Shown here in pieces: positions 17,358 to 26,835 of a stretch of DNA of 59,771 bases (position 1 is its first letter; each line of letters begins with the position of its first letter). The notes beneath the pieces were generated by a model. It was not told where the DNA came from, ran no database searches, and saw nothing but the letters and a program-made list of their open reading frames with translations. The translations under genes and the position numbers were made by a program. This DNA is from Bacteroidota bacterium (GTDB lineage Bacteria > Bacteroidota > Bacteroidia > Chitinophagales > Chitinophagaceae). The stretch covers positions 1 through 59,771 of the forward strand of contig JABDBX010000003.1 in assembly GCA_013288445.1 (NCBI GenBank), in the 5' to 3' direction.

Positions 17358-18122
17358 TTACAATTCCAGCACCAGCCCATCATACGCCAGGTGCATACCA
17401 GGAGGCAGGGCGCTGTCCACAACATCGTGCAGGCCAAGCTGGTGGCTGATGTGGGTAAAATAGGTTTCATCAGCTCCAACGCCTTTTGCGACCTCTACGG
17501 CCTCGGCCAGGGTATAATGAGATACGTGTGGCTCGTGGCGCAGGGCCGTTAGTGTTAGTATTTTGCTCCCTCTTGCCTTTTCCAATTCTTCAGGGGCTAC
17601 ATAATTGGTGTCGGTAATATAGGTGAAATCGCCTATCCGGAAGCCCAGCACCTCCATTTTATAATGCAGCAACTTTATGGTGGTTATCACCAGGCCATTT
17701 ATAGAAAATGGTTCACTGGCAGTAATTGTATTCAGTGTTACCTGGGGAATACCGGGATAAGAAATATCGCTGAATATGTATGCAAACTCCCGCCTCAGCG
17801 CCTGCTGTGTTTCTTCGGTGGCATACACCTGCATGGGCTTTTTGTCGTGGTAGTTATATGCCCGCACATCGTCAAGGCCGGCTATGTGGTCTTTATGGCT
17901 GTGGGTGAAAACTATAGCATCAAGCCTGCGCACATTGGCACGCAGCATCTGCTGCCTGAAGTCGGGACCGCTGTCTATTACAATGCTGGCTTCCGGGGTC
18001 TCTATCCATACCGATACGCGCAGACGGTTGTCTTTCGGGTTATCCGAAGTGCAGATGGGGCAGTCGCAGCCAATGAACGGAACCCCCTGGGATGTGCCCG
18101 TGCCAAGAAAAGTTATTCTCAT
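17358..18122 (-). CDS. MBL-fold metallohydrolase, PhnP-like
   Basis: The 254-residue protein opens with FLGTGTSQGVPFIGCDC and has the metallo-beta-lactamase signature HSHKDHIAGL near residue 75, plus later metal ligands (ITDTNY, HISHQ). CDCPIC near the N-terminus is typical of the cyclic phosphodiesterase-like branch related to PhnP. It probably hydrolyses a phosphodiester in the cytoplasm; the substrate cannot be told. It lies 2 nt after the small gene at 18125-18433 and is probably co-transcribed with it. Confidence 0.9.
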   Translation of the reverse strand: MRITFLGTGTSQGVPFIGCDCPICTSDNPKDNRLRVSVWIETPEASIVIDSGPDFRQQMLRANVRRLDAIVFTHSHKDHIAGLDDVRAYNYHDKKPMQVYATEETQQALRREFAYIFSDISYPGIPQVTLNTITASEPFSINGLVITTIKLLHYKMEVLGFRIGDFTYITDTNYVAPEELEKARGSKILTLTALRHEPHVSHYTLAEAVEVAKGVGADETYFTHISHQLGLHDVVDSALPPGMHLAYDGLVLEL

Positions 18123-18124
18123 GG

Positions 18125-18433
18125 TTATAGGTCCATTTGGGTTTGTACGGTTGGTTCTGCGCTCTGCGAGGGGTCTGCTTTTACCTGTTTATACCATTTC
18201 AGCATCTCGCCGCTCAGTTCTTCCTCATTTACGGTTATGGACGGCAGTATCTCCAGCAAGGCATTAATACGTCCTTCAATACTGAAGAATTTATTGATGA
18301 CTACCACCCGCCTTTCTTCAAGGATACAATAGCCGCTATTGAAGTTTCCTTTTTCATAACGTATGATGTAACGGGCCTCTTCGTAAAGCTCCTCCAGTTT
18401 TTTAAGCGTGTTTGGCGTATATTTGAAACTCAT
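18125..18433 (-). CDS. Conserved hypothetical protein
   Basis: This 102-residue protein has no signal or membrane segment. The central part reads IIRYEKGNFNSGYC and VVVINKFFSIEGRI, giving a compact alpha/beta impression. Tight spacing (2 nt) to the MBL hydrolase suggests a joint transcript. Its start is only 17 nt from the divergent gene at 18451, so one of the promoters must lie inside the other gene. No function recognised. Confidence 0.75.
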   Translation of the reverse strand: MSFKYTPNTLKKLEELYEEARYIIRYEKGNFNSGYCILEERRVVVINKFFSIEGRINALLEILPSITVNEEELSGEMLKWYKQVKADPSQSAEPTVQTQMDL

Positions 18434-18450
18434 TAGTTATAGCTGTTTCG

Positions 18451-19161
18451 ATGAATAAAAGTAGAAAATTCGCGGCACTTATAGTCATTACAGTTTCTTT
18501 AACTGTTTTTTCCAGCGCTTTATTTGCCCAGAATGTGGAAGAAGATGACGAACCCCATGGCTTATATCTCGAAAAACCACGTGTGTTTTATGGTGGTGTA
18601 GTAGTGGGCGCTAATTTTTCGCAGGTGGACGGGGATTACTATGCCGGTTATCACAAGGTAGGGGCTAATGTGGGTGGTATAGTTTATGCCCAACTGGCAA
18701 AACATGTGGCGTTGAGCCTCGAAATCCTATATTCGCAAAAAGGCAGCAAAAGCGATGGTATCCAGAACTCACCGGGCATAGGGTCTGTAACAGTAATAAA
18801 GTATGGCATTAATGCCAACTATGCGGAGATACCGGTAATGATAAACTACTTTGATAAGCGGAGGAGCCATGCAGGTGTCGGCGTTTCTTATGGCAGGCTG
18901 GTAAATATCTCAGAACCCATTGTAGCAGATTCGTTTAGCTCAAAGATAAATACTGACCTAAGTGTAAATTACCCGTTTAAGAAAAACGATTTCAACTTTC
19001 TTGCGGGGGCAGAACTGCATCTTTGGAAGGGGCTGTTTCTGAACGTACGTTTCCAGTATTCAATTGTAGCCATACGCACAGATATACCGCCTGTAGCTTA
19101 TGCCCGTGCCGACCAGTATAACAATCTATGGGTGGTGCGGCTTATGTACCTGCTGAAGTAA
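18451..19161 (+). CDS. Outer-membrane beta-barrel protein
   Basis: A signal peptide (LTVFSSALFAQ) is followed by alternating hydrophobic/polar strands such as FYGGVVVGANFSQVDGDYY and a strand-like C-terminus LWVVRLMYLLK. Length (236 residues) and layout fit the PorT-like/OMP_b-brl family of Bacteroidota, integral to the outer membrane. The ligand is unknown. It stands alone between a divergent operon and a convergent hydrolase gene. Confidence 0.85.
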   Translation: MNKSRKFAALIVITVSLTVFSSALFAQNVEEDDEPHGLYLEKPRVFYGGVVVGANFSQVDGDYYAGYHKVGANVGGIVYAQLAKHVALSLEILYSQKGSKSDGIQNSPGIGSVTVIKYGINANYAEIPVMINYFDKRRSHAGVGVSYGRLVNISEPIVADSFSSKINTDLSVNYPFKKNDFNFLAGAELHLWKGLFLNVRFQYSIVAIRTDIPPVAYARADQYNNLWVVRLMYLLK

Positions 19162-19175
19162 CGAAAATATCAAGA

Positions 19176-20195
19176 TCAAAACGAAGCAACATGCTCATAA
19201 ACCAACTTGGATATTTTGCATATTTCAGCGCTTAGCTCCTTTGCAGAATTTCCTTTGGTCATTATTGTTAGCAGGTAGGGTTTGTTGTTCATATATACAA
19301 TGCCCGATTCGTGCACCTCATGTATATTCATACGATAATCACCCCACTCACCAAATTTGTGCGCCACTTTTACTGTAGTTGGTAGGTCTTTTACCATACC
19401 TTCTTTAAAATCACATTCTGTCAATAGCTCCAGGGCCAGTTCTGATGATTTACGCGATAAGTAGGTGGCATTGTACAACACAACAATAAAATCTGAGAAT
19501 CGCCTTGCGGTGATCTCGTATCTCGAGTCGTGTATATCAGGTTCCGGCATGTTCAGGTCGGTATAAACTTTCTTGAACAGATTCACGTCCGCATTTTTAT
19601 TCAGCAGGTTGGTGGCGTTATTGTCGGAGTAAGCGATCATGTAGTGCAGCAGTTCCTTCACGGTATAACTATGGCCCGGCTCAATGGTCTTACTATTGAA
19701 TATCTGCTGGGGTACCTTTTCAGTGTTATCGAAAAATAATTTTTTATTCAGCACCTCTGGGTCGTTTTCCGCCTGTTTCAGGTAAGTAACCAGCATGGGT
19801 ACTTTTATCAGTGAACCCGGGTGGTAAGATTCTTCAGGGTTTATGTATATCCATTCGCCCAACGAAAAACTACTCAGGTACACAGATGCCGAGTTAAGCA
19901 GCCCTACACGCTTATCGTCTTCTATAAGGTTCATCACCTTGGCTTTGAGCGGAGCAAGATCATCAGACTCAGCCGTTGGGTTTACTGTTAATAATGGGCT
20001 GATAAGATCGAAGCCTTTCTGCCGGACTAAGTTGAAACAATTATCGGGCTTGCTCGCTACCGCCGCACTACCTGCAACATTCGCGGGTATGACAGGCGCA
20101 GGTGCGCGATGTTTGTTTACATAGATGAAAGTGCCAGTTGCGCCAGATAAAAACAAAAAGAGAAGGCTGTAGAGTGGGAGTTTCTTGGTGAGCAT
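19176..20195 (-). CDS. Class A beta-lactamase-like serine hydrolase
   Basis: An N-terminal hydrophobic signal or anchor (YSLLFLFLSGATG) precedes a penicillin-binding fold. The SxxK motif is GSLIK (Ser128, Lys131), an SDN motif appears in AYSDNNA, and the KTG equivalent is probably HKFGEWG. It should act in the periplasm on a peptide or beta-lactam substrate. The changed third motif makes true beta-lactamase activity uncertain; a D-Ala or peptidoglycan hydrolase relative is equally possible. The gene converges on the outer-membrane protein gene with a 14-nt gap. Confidence 0.85.
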   Translation of the reverse strand: MLTKKLPLYSLLFLFLSGATGTFIYVNKHRAPAPVIPANVAGSAAVASKPDNCFNLVRQKGFDLISPLLTVNPTAESDDLAPLKAKVMNLIEDDKRVGLLNSASVYLSSFSLGEWIYINPEESYHPGSLIKVPMLVTYLKQAENDPEVLNKKLFFDNTEKVPQQIFNSKTIEPGHSYTVKELLHYMIAYSDNNATNLLNKNADVNLFKKVYTDLNMPEPDIHDSRYEITARRFSDFIVVLYNATYLSRKSSELALELLTECDFKEGMVKDLPTTVKVAHKFGEWGDYRMNIHEVHESGIVYMNNKPYLLTIMTKGNSAKELSAEICKISKLVYEHVASF

Positions 20196-20315
20196 AGGAG
20201 AGTTTCAGTGAAATTACGATATGTAAGATAGAGAAAAAAAAACATCAGATACAAACAAAAAAGCAACATTTAGAAATATTTTTAAAAAAATATGCATAAT
20301 CTGTTAAATTTTAAT

Positions 20316-20323
20316 TACTTTTG
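20316..20323 (+). promoter_or_regulatory. Candidate Bacteroidota -7 box
   Basis: TACTTTTG matches TAnnTTTG and lies about 57 nt upstream of the start of the gene at 20380, in an A/T-rich leader. No good -33 element was found at the expected distance. Confidence 0.4.
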
Positions 20324-20379
20324 TAAAAAATCCTATCTATTGAATTATTTCCTATTTTCGTACTTCTAAGCTTGGGCAA

Positions 20380-21240
20380 ATGGGTGTGATGAAGTACTTT
20401 CTTATATTTTTTACATTCATAATACCTTTGTCTTCACACGGGCAAGCGCAGAGTTATACGCTCAATGGCCTGATGCATGTAAAGAATGGCGAAACATTTC
20501 CGTACCAACTGGTATTTCATCTTTCCGGCAATTCAATTGAAGGCTATTCCCTAACAAAGCTCACCAATGGCGTAAGACCCAAAATAGCTATCGAGGGTCA
20601 AGTGGACGTGCCGAGACAACTGATAACCATTTCGGAAAAAAAGCTGATCAATAAACTACCCGATAATTTTACGATGTGCCTTTTAGACGCCACGCTCAAC
20701 TACAAAGAGAAGGCTAAGCATGTGCTGTCAGGTAATTTTTTCGGAATGGATACAGATCATAATTCGTGCGGGGAAGGCTCGCTTGAGTTTGACCAGTGCC
20801 AGGCTATCAACGACCTGTTCAAATTAGATGTTATTAAACAGCAGGAGTTACAGGCGATCAAGGCATACAAGGATACCATTGTTATTACCGAACCAACAGC
20901 TGAATTTGAAATTACACATGGTGTTACCAGGCGACTGGAGTGGATCACGGACACCTGCACACTGGAAGTTTTTGATGGCGAACTTGTAGATGGCGATGAA
21001 GTGACCATAAATTTTAATGGCAGGAACCTGCTCACCGACTACACCCTCACCAAACAAAAAAAGCAGCTAAAATTAGTAATGAGAAAAGGTGTGAATACTA
21101 TAACCATTGTTGCCGGTTATGAGGGCACCAGCCCTCCCAATACCGCCGACATCATCCTCTTCGACAAGTATAAGAAATACAAGATCAAGGCATTCAATAA
21201 TGCCGGTGAAAAAGCTACAATAACTATAAACAGGAAGTAG
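20380..21240 (+). CDS. Secreted hypothetical protein
   Basis: Signal peptide (YFLIFFTFIIPLSSHGQAQ) followed by 260 residues of beta-rich sequence. The N-terminal half resembles a small barrel with HVKNGETFPYQLVFHLSGN; the C-terminal part ends as an Ig-like beta fold (LEVFDGELVDGDEVTINFNG). The second Met (20389) may be the true start. It is probably periplasmic or surface located. The next gene is also secreted. No family recognised. Confidence 0.8.
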   Translation: MGVMKYFLIFFTFIIPLSSHGQAQSYTLNGLMHVKNGETFPYQLVFHLSGNSIEGYSLTKLTNGVRPKIAIEGQVDVPRQLITISEKKLINKLPDNFTMCLLDATLNYKEKAKHVLSGNFFGMDTDHNSCGEGSLEFDQCQAINDLFKLDVIKQQELQAIKAYKDTIVITEPTAEFEITHGVTRRLEWITDTCTLEVFDGELVDGDEVTINFNGRNLLTDYTLTKQKKQLKLVMRKGVNTITIVAGYEGTSPPNTADIILFDKYKKYKIKAFNNAGEKATITINRK

Positions 21241-21291
21241 TATTCTATCTGAGTTAAATAAATGCCTACCTTTAGTATATAAGAGTTCCTT

Positions 21292-22809
21292 ATGAAAAAG
21301 GTTTTTCTTCTTGTTATCCTATTTAGCACCTACCTGTGCCGTGCACAAAACTATCAATGCCTGCAAAGCGGCGTGAAGCATTATTTTACTAATGGCAATG
21401 GTTATTTGAGGGGCATTCGTATTGATTCCACACGTACCATTGGGAGCGATACAGTTTACTACCCTTATCATACATTCAGGTACCCAATTTCTGCTGCTAT
21501 GGATTCGACAAATGGCAGTTGGTTAGGAAGTAGAGTAATCCAGCAGCCAGATGGCACCTTCCTGTTCAATACTGTCTGGAAGGATACCGTAGTTATTAAA
21601 ACGCAGGCAAATCCTGGAGATTCTTGGGTGTTATATAATGATACTTCATCGAAGTATTACATTGCCAAAGTAACGGCAACAGATACCATGAGTGTGCTTG
21701 GGGTATTGGATTCTGTAAAGGATATAAGCATTACTGCATATTCAGGTTTAACAATAGACAGCACCGATCCGATAAACTATTTCGAGATGATACTCAGTAA
21801 AAATAATGGCTTCGTAAAGACCTTTGACCTCTACGACTTTCCTTACCATGCTCCGGATTCAATTATGTGGATAGATTGGTATGTAAGCTATATTGCTGGT
21901 TCTGGCTATCTCGGCTCGGCTGCCTCAATTGGTAGTTTTTCGGGGGTTTATGCTTTTAGTTCTGTTTTCTCAATTGTACCGTATAATCCCACTCAATTGG
22001 AAATTTATAACTTCAGTGTTGGTGATGCATTTTACAGACAAGTATATGCGAATGAAAATGGCAGCTATGATCCTATTGACAATAGGTATGCATATGACAG
22101 CATCATTGGTAAAACAATAATTGACCCCTATCATGTTGAGTACAATGTTTATGAATGGTATTATGATACCCACTATTATTATGATCCCCCACCCTCTCAT
22201 TATGCTACCGTTGTAACTTATTTCAATTCCAATACTGTAACATTTACCGCAGATACATCTTTTGTCATCAATCTTGTAGAATTACCCGAAGAAATTGGCA
22301 CCTCGGATTCCGCCTATTTTTATCTGCCAAATGACACACAGAAATGCTTTAGAAGCCCATATTATTCCGTAATTAAACCAGTAGTATTTGAAGGGTGTCC
22401 CCAATCCCGAACCTATAAAGGCGGGTTCCTGGATTTTGCTTATAAAAACTATACAATTGATCCTACCGACCCGACTGTAATAGGATGCTCAACTTTCATC
22501 AGTATGTCCACATTATTTTCCATAAAAGACGGCACATATTGCGGTAGCCACCCCGACCGTTTTTTAACAGTTAATGAGCTTGCAAAGAACGAGCATCTTA
22601 TCCTTTATCCAAACCCGGCAAATACAACGCTGGCCATAAGCTGCTCTGCGGCAATAAACACCGTGGCGATTTCCAATGTCATCGGACAAACCATATACAG
22701 CCACAATTATAACACAGACAAGGTGGAAGTAAATGTAGCCGGGTTGCCTGCAGGCGTTTATTTCGTGAAGATAAATGGAACCGAGGTGAGGAAGTTTGTG
22801 AAGGAGTAA
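21292..22809 (+). CDS. Secreted protein with T9SS C-terminal sorting domain
   Basis: Signal peptide (VFLLVILFSTYLCRAQ), about 400 residues of unrecognised, Tyr- and Asp-rich beta sequence, then a type A T9SS sorting domain (LILYPNPANTTLAI, GLPAGVYFVKING, KFVKE at the end). T9SS cargo is exported across the outer membrane and anchored or released. The cargo function is not evident. Confidence 0.9.
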   Translation: MKKVFLLVILFSTYLCRAQNYQCLQSGVKHYFTNGNGYLRGIRIDSTRTIGSDTVYYPYHTFRYPISAAMDSTNGSWLGSRVIQQPDGTFLFNTVWKDTVVIKTQANPGDSWVLYNDTSSKYYIAKVTATDTMSVLGVLDSVKDISITAYSGLTIDSTDPINYFEMILSKNNGFVKTFDLYDFPYHAPDSIMWIDWYVSYIAGSGYLGSAASIGSFSGVYAFSSVFSIVPYNPTQLEIYNFSVGDAFYRQVYANENGSYDPIDNRYAYDSIIGKTIIDPYHVEYNVYEWYYDTHYYYDPPPSHYATVVTYFNSNTVTFTADTSFVINLVELPEEIGTSDSAYFYLPNDTQKCFRSPYYSVIKPVVFEGCPQSRTYKGGFLDFAYKNYTIDPTDPTVIGCSTFISMSTLFSIKDGTYCGSHPDRFLTVNELAKNEHLILYPNPANTTLAISCSAAINTVAISNVIGQTIYSHNYNTDKVEVNVAGLPAGVYFVKINGTEVRKFVKE

Positions 22810-23117
22810 TTATGCAATAAGTAAGCTAACCCGTTTTCCGAGGCCATCTTCAAATATCCGGTATAATGTAGAAAGCTGAATGTCACATTTGCCATTTTCC
22901 ATCTGAGAAATATCGCTTTTTTTAGTGCCTGCTTTTAGTGCAGTTCTTCCTGGGTCAGGTTAGCTTTATGTCTTGCATCTTTAAGTATTTCACTGATCAC
23001 GAAATATTGGGCTTTTGTTTCAAACTCATCACGTTTTTTGCTTCCAATTTTGCCATACTCAATATCCAATAACTCATCAAAAGATTTGGCGCTTCTTATT
23101 GCTTCGTTCTTGTTCAT
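22810..23117 (-). pseudogene. Frameshifted XRE/HigA-like antitoxin
   Basis: The first 60 codons encode an antitoxin-like N-terminus ending NLTQEEL. The frame then hits a stop, but the next frame continues as LKAGTKKSDISQMENGK to a stop at 22810. Restoring one base between CTG and CACTA joins the two parts into a normal helix-turn-helix of about 100 residues. The usual RelE/HigB toxin is not present upstream. This is an orphan broken antitoxin or a sequencing error. Confidence 0.75.
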
Positions 23118-23221
23118 GTCGGTATAAACGTTTTACATTCCAAACAAATTTATCTAATTTCGCGGTCATTCATCATCCTTTATAGTTTTTGAAAAACTAT
23201 TTCTATTCCTCTTTTTAGGTT

Positions 23222-23446
23222 CCTGCTGTATTGCCCGGCCGCAATACAAGGGGCTTTATGGTCGATATATTCGATATGCAAGGGAGACTAGTGCAGCAAA
23301 ACACAATTCTTGCATCCGGCGGAAGTAGCCATTGCCAGCAAACCTTAACCATAAATACTCCCGGTGCCTACCTGTGTGTGGTCAGGTCGCAGGATGGTAT
23401 TCCCTTGTTTCGGCAGAAGATAATTGTAAGGTCCGTCACTCCTTAA
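23222..23446 (+). pseudogene. Fragment of a T9SS C-terminal sorting domain
   Basis: The frame reads VDIFDMQGRLVQQ then TPGAYLCVVRSQDG and IIVRSV, the core of a T9SS sorting domain. There is no signal peptide or ATG upstream: a TAG stop sits at 23216 in the same frame. It is likely the tail of a lost cargo gene, next to the frameshifted antitoxin. It overlaps the end of the convergent sigma-54 regulator gene by 11 nt. Confidence 0.6.
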
Positions 23447-24668
23447 TATCATACTCCTTTATCTTCCTGTAAAGCGTACGTTCTGATATACCCAGCTCTG
23501 TGGCGGCATCCCTGCGGCGGCTCTTGTGTTTTTTGAGCGCCTTGGTAATGATCTCTTTTTCGCGGTCTGCAAGAAACAGGGTCTCTTCCACATCTTCATG
23601 GTGGTCATTGGTCTCCAGCAGTATCGGGGTGTTTGGGCTGTAGCCATTATTGCTATGCAGCTCACCATCATTATACACCGGCACAAGTGCATTCGACGAT
23701 GGGTCCACGGGAGTATAGCCCTGGTGGTGTGCTACATCAAAGATCATTTGTTTCAGGTCGTTCATATCCTTCTTCAGGTCAAAGAAGAGCTTGTACAGAA
23801 TATCACGCTCCGTATTGAAGTCGGAGGTAGGGCCGGGTGCAGAAAGCCCTGTAGCGGCCGTTATCAGTGCAAGGCTGCGCGAAGTATTGCGTGCAGGCAG
23901 AAAACGCTGCAACGTTTCGGCGGTTATCATTTTGTCTGTAGAGAGTACGGATATTTGCTCGGCTATGTTTTTAAGCTCCCGCACATTTCCCTGCCAGTAA
24001 TAATTTATAAGCATTTGCTGGGCCGCAGGGTCAAGCTGCACTGATTGGGTTTTATAACGCTCGGCAAAATCCGCAGCAAATTTCCTGAACAATAACGGCA
24101 CATCTTCCTTCCGGTCGCGTAGTGCTGGTACACGTATAGGCACGGTACTCAGGCGGTAGTACAGGTCCTGCCTGAAGTCGCCTTGCTGGGTATATTCCAG
24201 CAGGTCGCGGTTGGTTGCGGCAATTACTCGCACGTCAGTTTTTTGAACCTTCGACGAGCCAACACGAATAAATTCGCCCGTCTCCAGCACACGTAGCAGG
24301 CGTGCCTGCGTGCCAAGCGGCATTTCGCCTATCTCATCAAGGAATATGGTACCGCCGTTTACTGTCTCAAAATAACCTTTACGGCTATCCACCGCCCCGG
24401 TAAAAGAGCCCTTTTCATGCCCAAACAATTCACTATCAATAGTACCCTCCGGTATGGCGCCGCAGTTCACAGCTATAAAGGGGTTGTGCTTGCGTGGCGA
24501 CAGGGCGTGGATGATCATGGAGAAAACCTCTTTGCCCACCCCGCTTTCTCCCACTATCAGCACGGAAAGGTCGGTATTGGCTACCTGCACTGCTGTATTT
24601 AAAGCATGGTTCAGCGCGGGCGAGTTGCCTATTATTCCAAACCTGTTTTTTATACTTTGGATGTCCAT
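23436..24668 (-). CDS. Sigma-54-dependent transcriptional activator (AAA+ and Fis HTH)
   Basis: The 410-residue protein starts directly with the AAA+ domain and has no receiver domain. Walker A is GESGVGKE (40-47), the sigma-54 contact loop is GSFTGA (87-92, a common variant of GAFTGA), Walker B is TIFLDE (107-112) and the arginine finger region is DLYYRL. The C-terminus is a Fis-type helix-turn-helix (AATELGISERTLYRKIKEY). It remodels sigma-54 RNA polymerase at enhancer-controlled promoters. It is separated from miaB by a HepT/MntA pair on the same strand. Confidence 0.95.
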   Translation of the reverse strand: MDIQSIKNRFGIIGNSPALNHALNTAVQVANTDLSVLIVGESGVGKEVFSMIIHALSPRKHNPFIAVNCGAIPEGTIDSELFGHEKGSFTGAVDSRKGYFETVNGGTIFLDEIGEMPLGTQARLLRVLETGEFIRVGSSKVQKTDVRVIAATNRDLLEYTQQGDFRQDLYYRLSTVPIRVPALRDRKEDVPLLFRKFAADFAERYKTQSVQLDPAAQQMLINYYWQGNVRELKNIAEQISVLSTDKMITAETLQRFLPARNTSRSLALITAATGLSAPGPTSDFNTERDILYKLFFDLKKDMNDLKQMIFDVAHHQGYTPVDPSSNALVPVYNDGELHSNNGYSPNTPILLETNDHHEDVEETLFLADREKEIITKALKKHKSRRRDAATELGISERTLYRKIKEYDIKE

Positions 24669-24690
24669 TTAAGTAGTTAGTCGTTAGTAA

Positions 24691-25038
24691 TTAGTCGTTA
24701 GTCGCGGAAGGTAAAAGTGCTTCTACTTCCGTTTTTAAAATTGGCAGGCGGTTCTTACATATCAGCCAGATAGCGGCATCATTTATCAAATCATAATCAT
24801 GAACAATGATATGCCTTAAAGAAATGATTCGCTTTTTATCGGAAATAACAAGCTCAGGATCTATTTTACTTGCTTTCCATAAAGCCTCCCCAATTATTGA
24901 TAACCTTCTTTCTACGGCATCAATTATGACCATGCTGTTTTTGTATTCAGATAATGTTGAAACATCCTGAAGATGAGCTTCAATAGTATCAATAGATTTG
25001 AGCATATCGGCTAAGTATTTATAAACCTCAAGACTCAT
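24691..25038 (-). CDS. hepT: HepT-like RNase toxin
   Basis: A 115-residue helical HEPN-family protein. The catalytic R-x4-H-x-Y motif is present as RHIIVHDY. HepT toxins of type VII systems cleave RNA and are inactivated when the partner MntA adds AMP to the tyrosine of this motif. The start overlaps the end of mntA by 11 nt, the usual coupled order. Confidence 0.9.
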   Translation of the reverse strand: MSLEVYKYLADMLKSIDTIEAHLQDVSTLSEYKNSMVIIDAVERRLSIIGEALWKASKIDPELVISDKKRIISLRHIIVHDYDLINDAAIWLICKNRLPILKTEVEALLPSATND

Positions 25039-25342
25039 AAATTAGCTGTTTGCTCTCGTTAATACTTTTAATAAAATACGGGTTCCACATTTTTTCTTCT
25101 GATACAAGGTCCACTTTCCTGTGTAAAAGGTCTTGTAAATAAAACAACAGGTCAAAGTAGTTATCTGCATACGCTAACTCATCATCGCCATCCTTCCTAA
25201 ACCTGTATAAAAAATCCACATCGCTTTCATCGGTAAAGTTTTGCGCCTTGGCAGCGCTACCTACCAGGTAAAAAGATTTTACATGATACTTTTTGCAAGC
25301 ATCGCGTATAGCCTCCATATTATTTTGTATCAGCGGAACCAT
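25028..25342 (-). CDS. mntA: MntA-like nucleotidyltransferase antitoxin
   Basis: A 104-residue minimal nucleotidyltransferase with LVGSAAKAQNF and the metal-binding DVD following. The spacing between GS and DxD is 11 residues, one more than usual. It should AMPylate the HepT toxin encoded downstream. The pair lies 1 nt from the end of miaB, so it may be transcribed with it. Confidence 0.88.
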   Translation of the reverse strand: MVPLIQNNMEAIRDACKKYHVKSFYLVGSAAKAQNFTDESDVDFLYRFRKDGDDELAYADNYFDLLFYLQDLLHRKVDLVSEEKMWNPYFIKSINESKQLIYES

Positions 25343-25343
25343 A

Positions 25344-26756
25344 TTATATCATCTCTCCTATCAGTGTTGCCGATGTTGCTGTGTTTATCTTCACGTGTAC
25401 ATAGTCTCCCTTTTTAAGGTCGGCGTCCCCTTTGGGGAACACCACCACTTTGTTTTGGGAGTTCCTGCCGCTCCAGTCCCTGTCGCTTCTCTTACTGCTC
25501 GTTTCTATCAGCACTTCAAATACTTTGCCAATATCATTAGTGTAGCTCTCCCGCGAGTGGCTGTTCTGCAGCTTTATTATTTCCTCCAGCCTTCGCTTTT
25601 TCACATCCTCGGGTATATCATCGGTATAGCGGCGGGCGGCAAGTGTTCCGGGTCGCTCGCTATACGAAAACATATATGCCATATCAAAACGGCTGTTTTC
25701 CATTACCGACAATGTATCCAGGTGGTCCTCTTCCGTCTCAGTGCAGAAGCCTGAAATAACGTCTGTGCTCAGTCCGCAGTCAGGCATTATCTCCCTTATG
25801 CGTTTCACCTTCGCCAGGTACCATTCACGGGTATAGGTGCGGTTCATCAGTTGCAGTATCCGGGTATTGCCACTTTGCACCGGCAGGTGTATGTACTTGC
25901 ATATGTTGTGCCTCCCGGCCATAGTATGCAACACGTCGTCCGTAATATCCTTAGGGTGCGAAGTGCTGAAACGCACGCGCAGCAGTGGCGAAATATCGGC
26001 CACCATAGCCAGCAGGTGCGCGAATGTTATGTTTTCGCCACTTTCATTCGTATAATAATAGCTGTCCACGTTCTGCCCAAGCAGGGTCACTTCCTTGAAG
26101 CCACGCTCAAAAAGGTCGGTGCATTCCCGTACTATGCTTGCTGCATCGCGGCTGCGCTCCCTGCCACGGGTAAACGGCACTACGCAAAACGTACACATAT
26201 TGTTGCAGCCACGCATAATAGTTACAAAGGCAGTAACGCCATTGCTATCTAAACGCACGGGCGATATATCGGCATAAGTTTCGTCGCGGCTCAGTAATAC
26301 ATTTACAGTTTTCTGGCCTCCTTCGGCTTCTGTTATCAGCCCTGGCAGACTACGATAAGCATCAGGCCCCACAACTATATCCACCAATTTTTCTTCTTCC
26401 AGTAGTTTTGCTTTCAGCCGCTCGGCCATGCATCCCAGTACACCAATGAGCATACCCGGATTTTTGTCTTTTATCTTACGGAATGCCTGGAGGCGGTTGC
26501 GCACAGTCTGCTCGGCTTTTTCGCGTATAGAGCAGGTATTGAGCAATACAAGGTCAGCTTCCTCAAAATTGCGGGTTGCACCAAATCCTTGTTCATGCAA
26601 TATAGATGCCACTATCTCGCTGTCGCTGAAATTCATCTGGCATCCATAACTTTCTATATAGAATCTCTTCTGAAACCCGGTCGGGTCGTCAATAAAAGGA
26701 GCATATGCTTCTCCCTGGCGCTCCTCTTCTATCACTTTTTGCAGTACCTCTGCCAT
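25344..26756 (-). CDS. miaB: tRNA-2-methylthio-N6-dimethylallyladenosine synthase
   Basis: Methylthiolates i6A37 of tRNA. The N-terminal UPF0004 domain has [11 protein letters not shown] with further cysteines (NTCSIR, LGCMAE) that bind one iron-sulfur cluster. The radical SAM motif is CNNMCTFC, and a TRAM-like C-terminus follows. The ORF track begins 32 codons earlier (26852), but that stretch is hydrophobic and overlaps the divergent glycosyltransferase gene. The start at 26756 (MAEVLQKV) gives the usual length of 470 residues. Confidence 0.96.
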   Translation of the reverse strand: MAEVLQKVIEEERQGEAYAPFIDDPTGFQKRFYIESYGCQMNFSDSEIVASILHEQGFGATRNFEEADLVLLNTCSIREKAEQTVRNRLQAFRKIKDKNPGMLIGVLGCMAERLKAKLLEEEKLVDIVVGPDAYRSLPGLITEAEGGQKTVNVLLSRDETYADISPVRLDSNGVTAFVTIMRGCNNMCTFCVVPFTRGRERSRDAASIVRECTDLFERGFKEVTLLGQNVDSYYYTNESGENITFAHLLAMVADISPLLRVRFSTSHPKDITDDVLHTMAGRHNICKYIHLPVQSGNTRILQLMNRTYTREWYLAKVKRIREIMPDCGLSTDVISGFCTETEEDHLDTLSVMENSRFDMAYMFSYSERPGTLAARRYTDDIPEDVKKRRLEEIIKLQNSHSRESYTNDIGKVFEVLIETSSKRSDRDWSGRNSQNKVVVFPKGDADLKKGDYVHVKINTATSATLIGEMI

Positions 26757-26789
26757 AATTTCCGATTTCGGTTTGCGCAAAGATAAAGC

Positions 26790-26821
26790 TTTAGGAATTA
26801 TGAATAATAGCAGTAATTTTG
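26790..26821 (+). promoter_or_regulatory. Candidate promoter of the polysaccharide locus glycosyltransferase
   Basis: TAATTTTG (26814-26821) matches the Bacteroidota -7 box, with TTTA 20 nt upstream at 26790. It supports translation from the ATG at 26836 rather than the longer ORF starting at 26773. Confidence 0.5.
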
Positions 26822-26835
26822 ATTCTATCTGCGCA

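Noticed and set aside
17664-18332. 222-residue ORF on the plus strand
   Set aside because: Antisense to the MBL hydrolase and its neighbour, which have clear family motifs and tight operon spacing.
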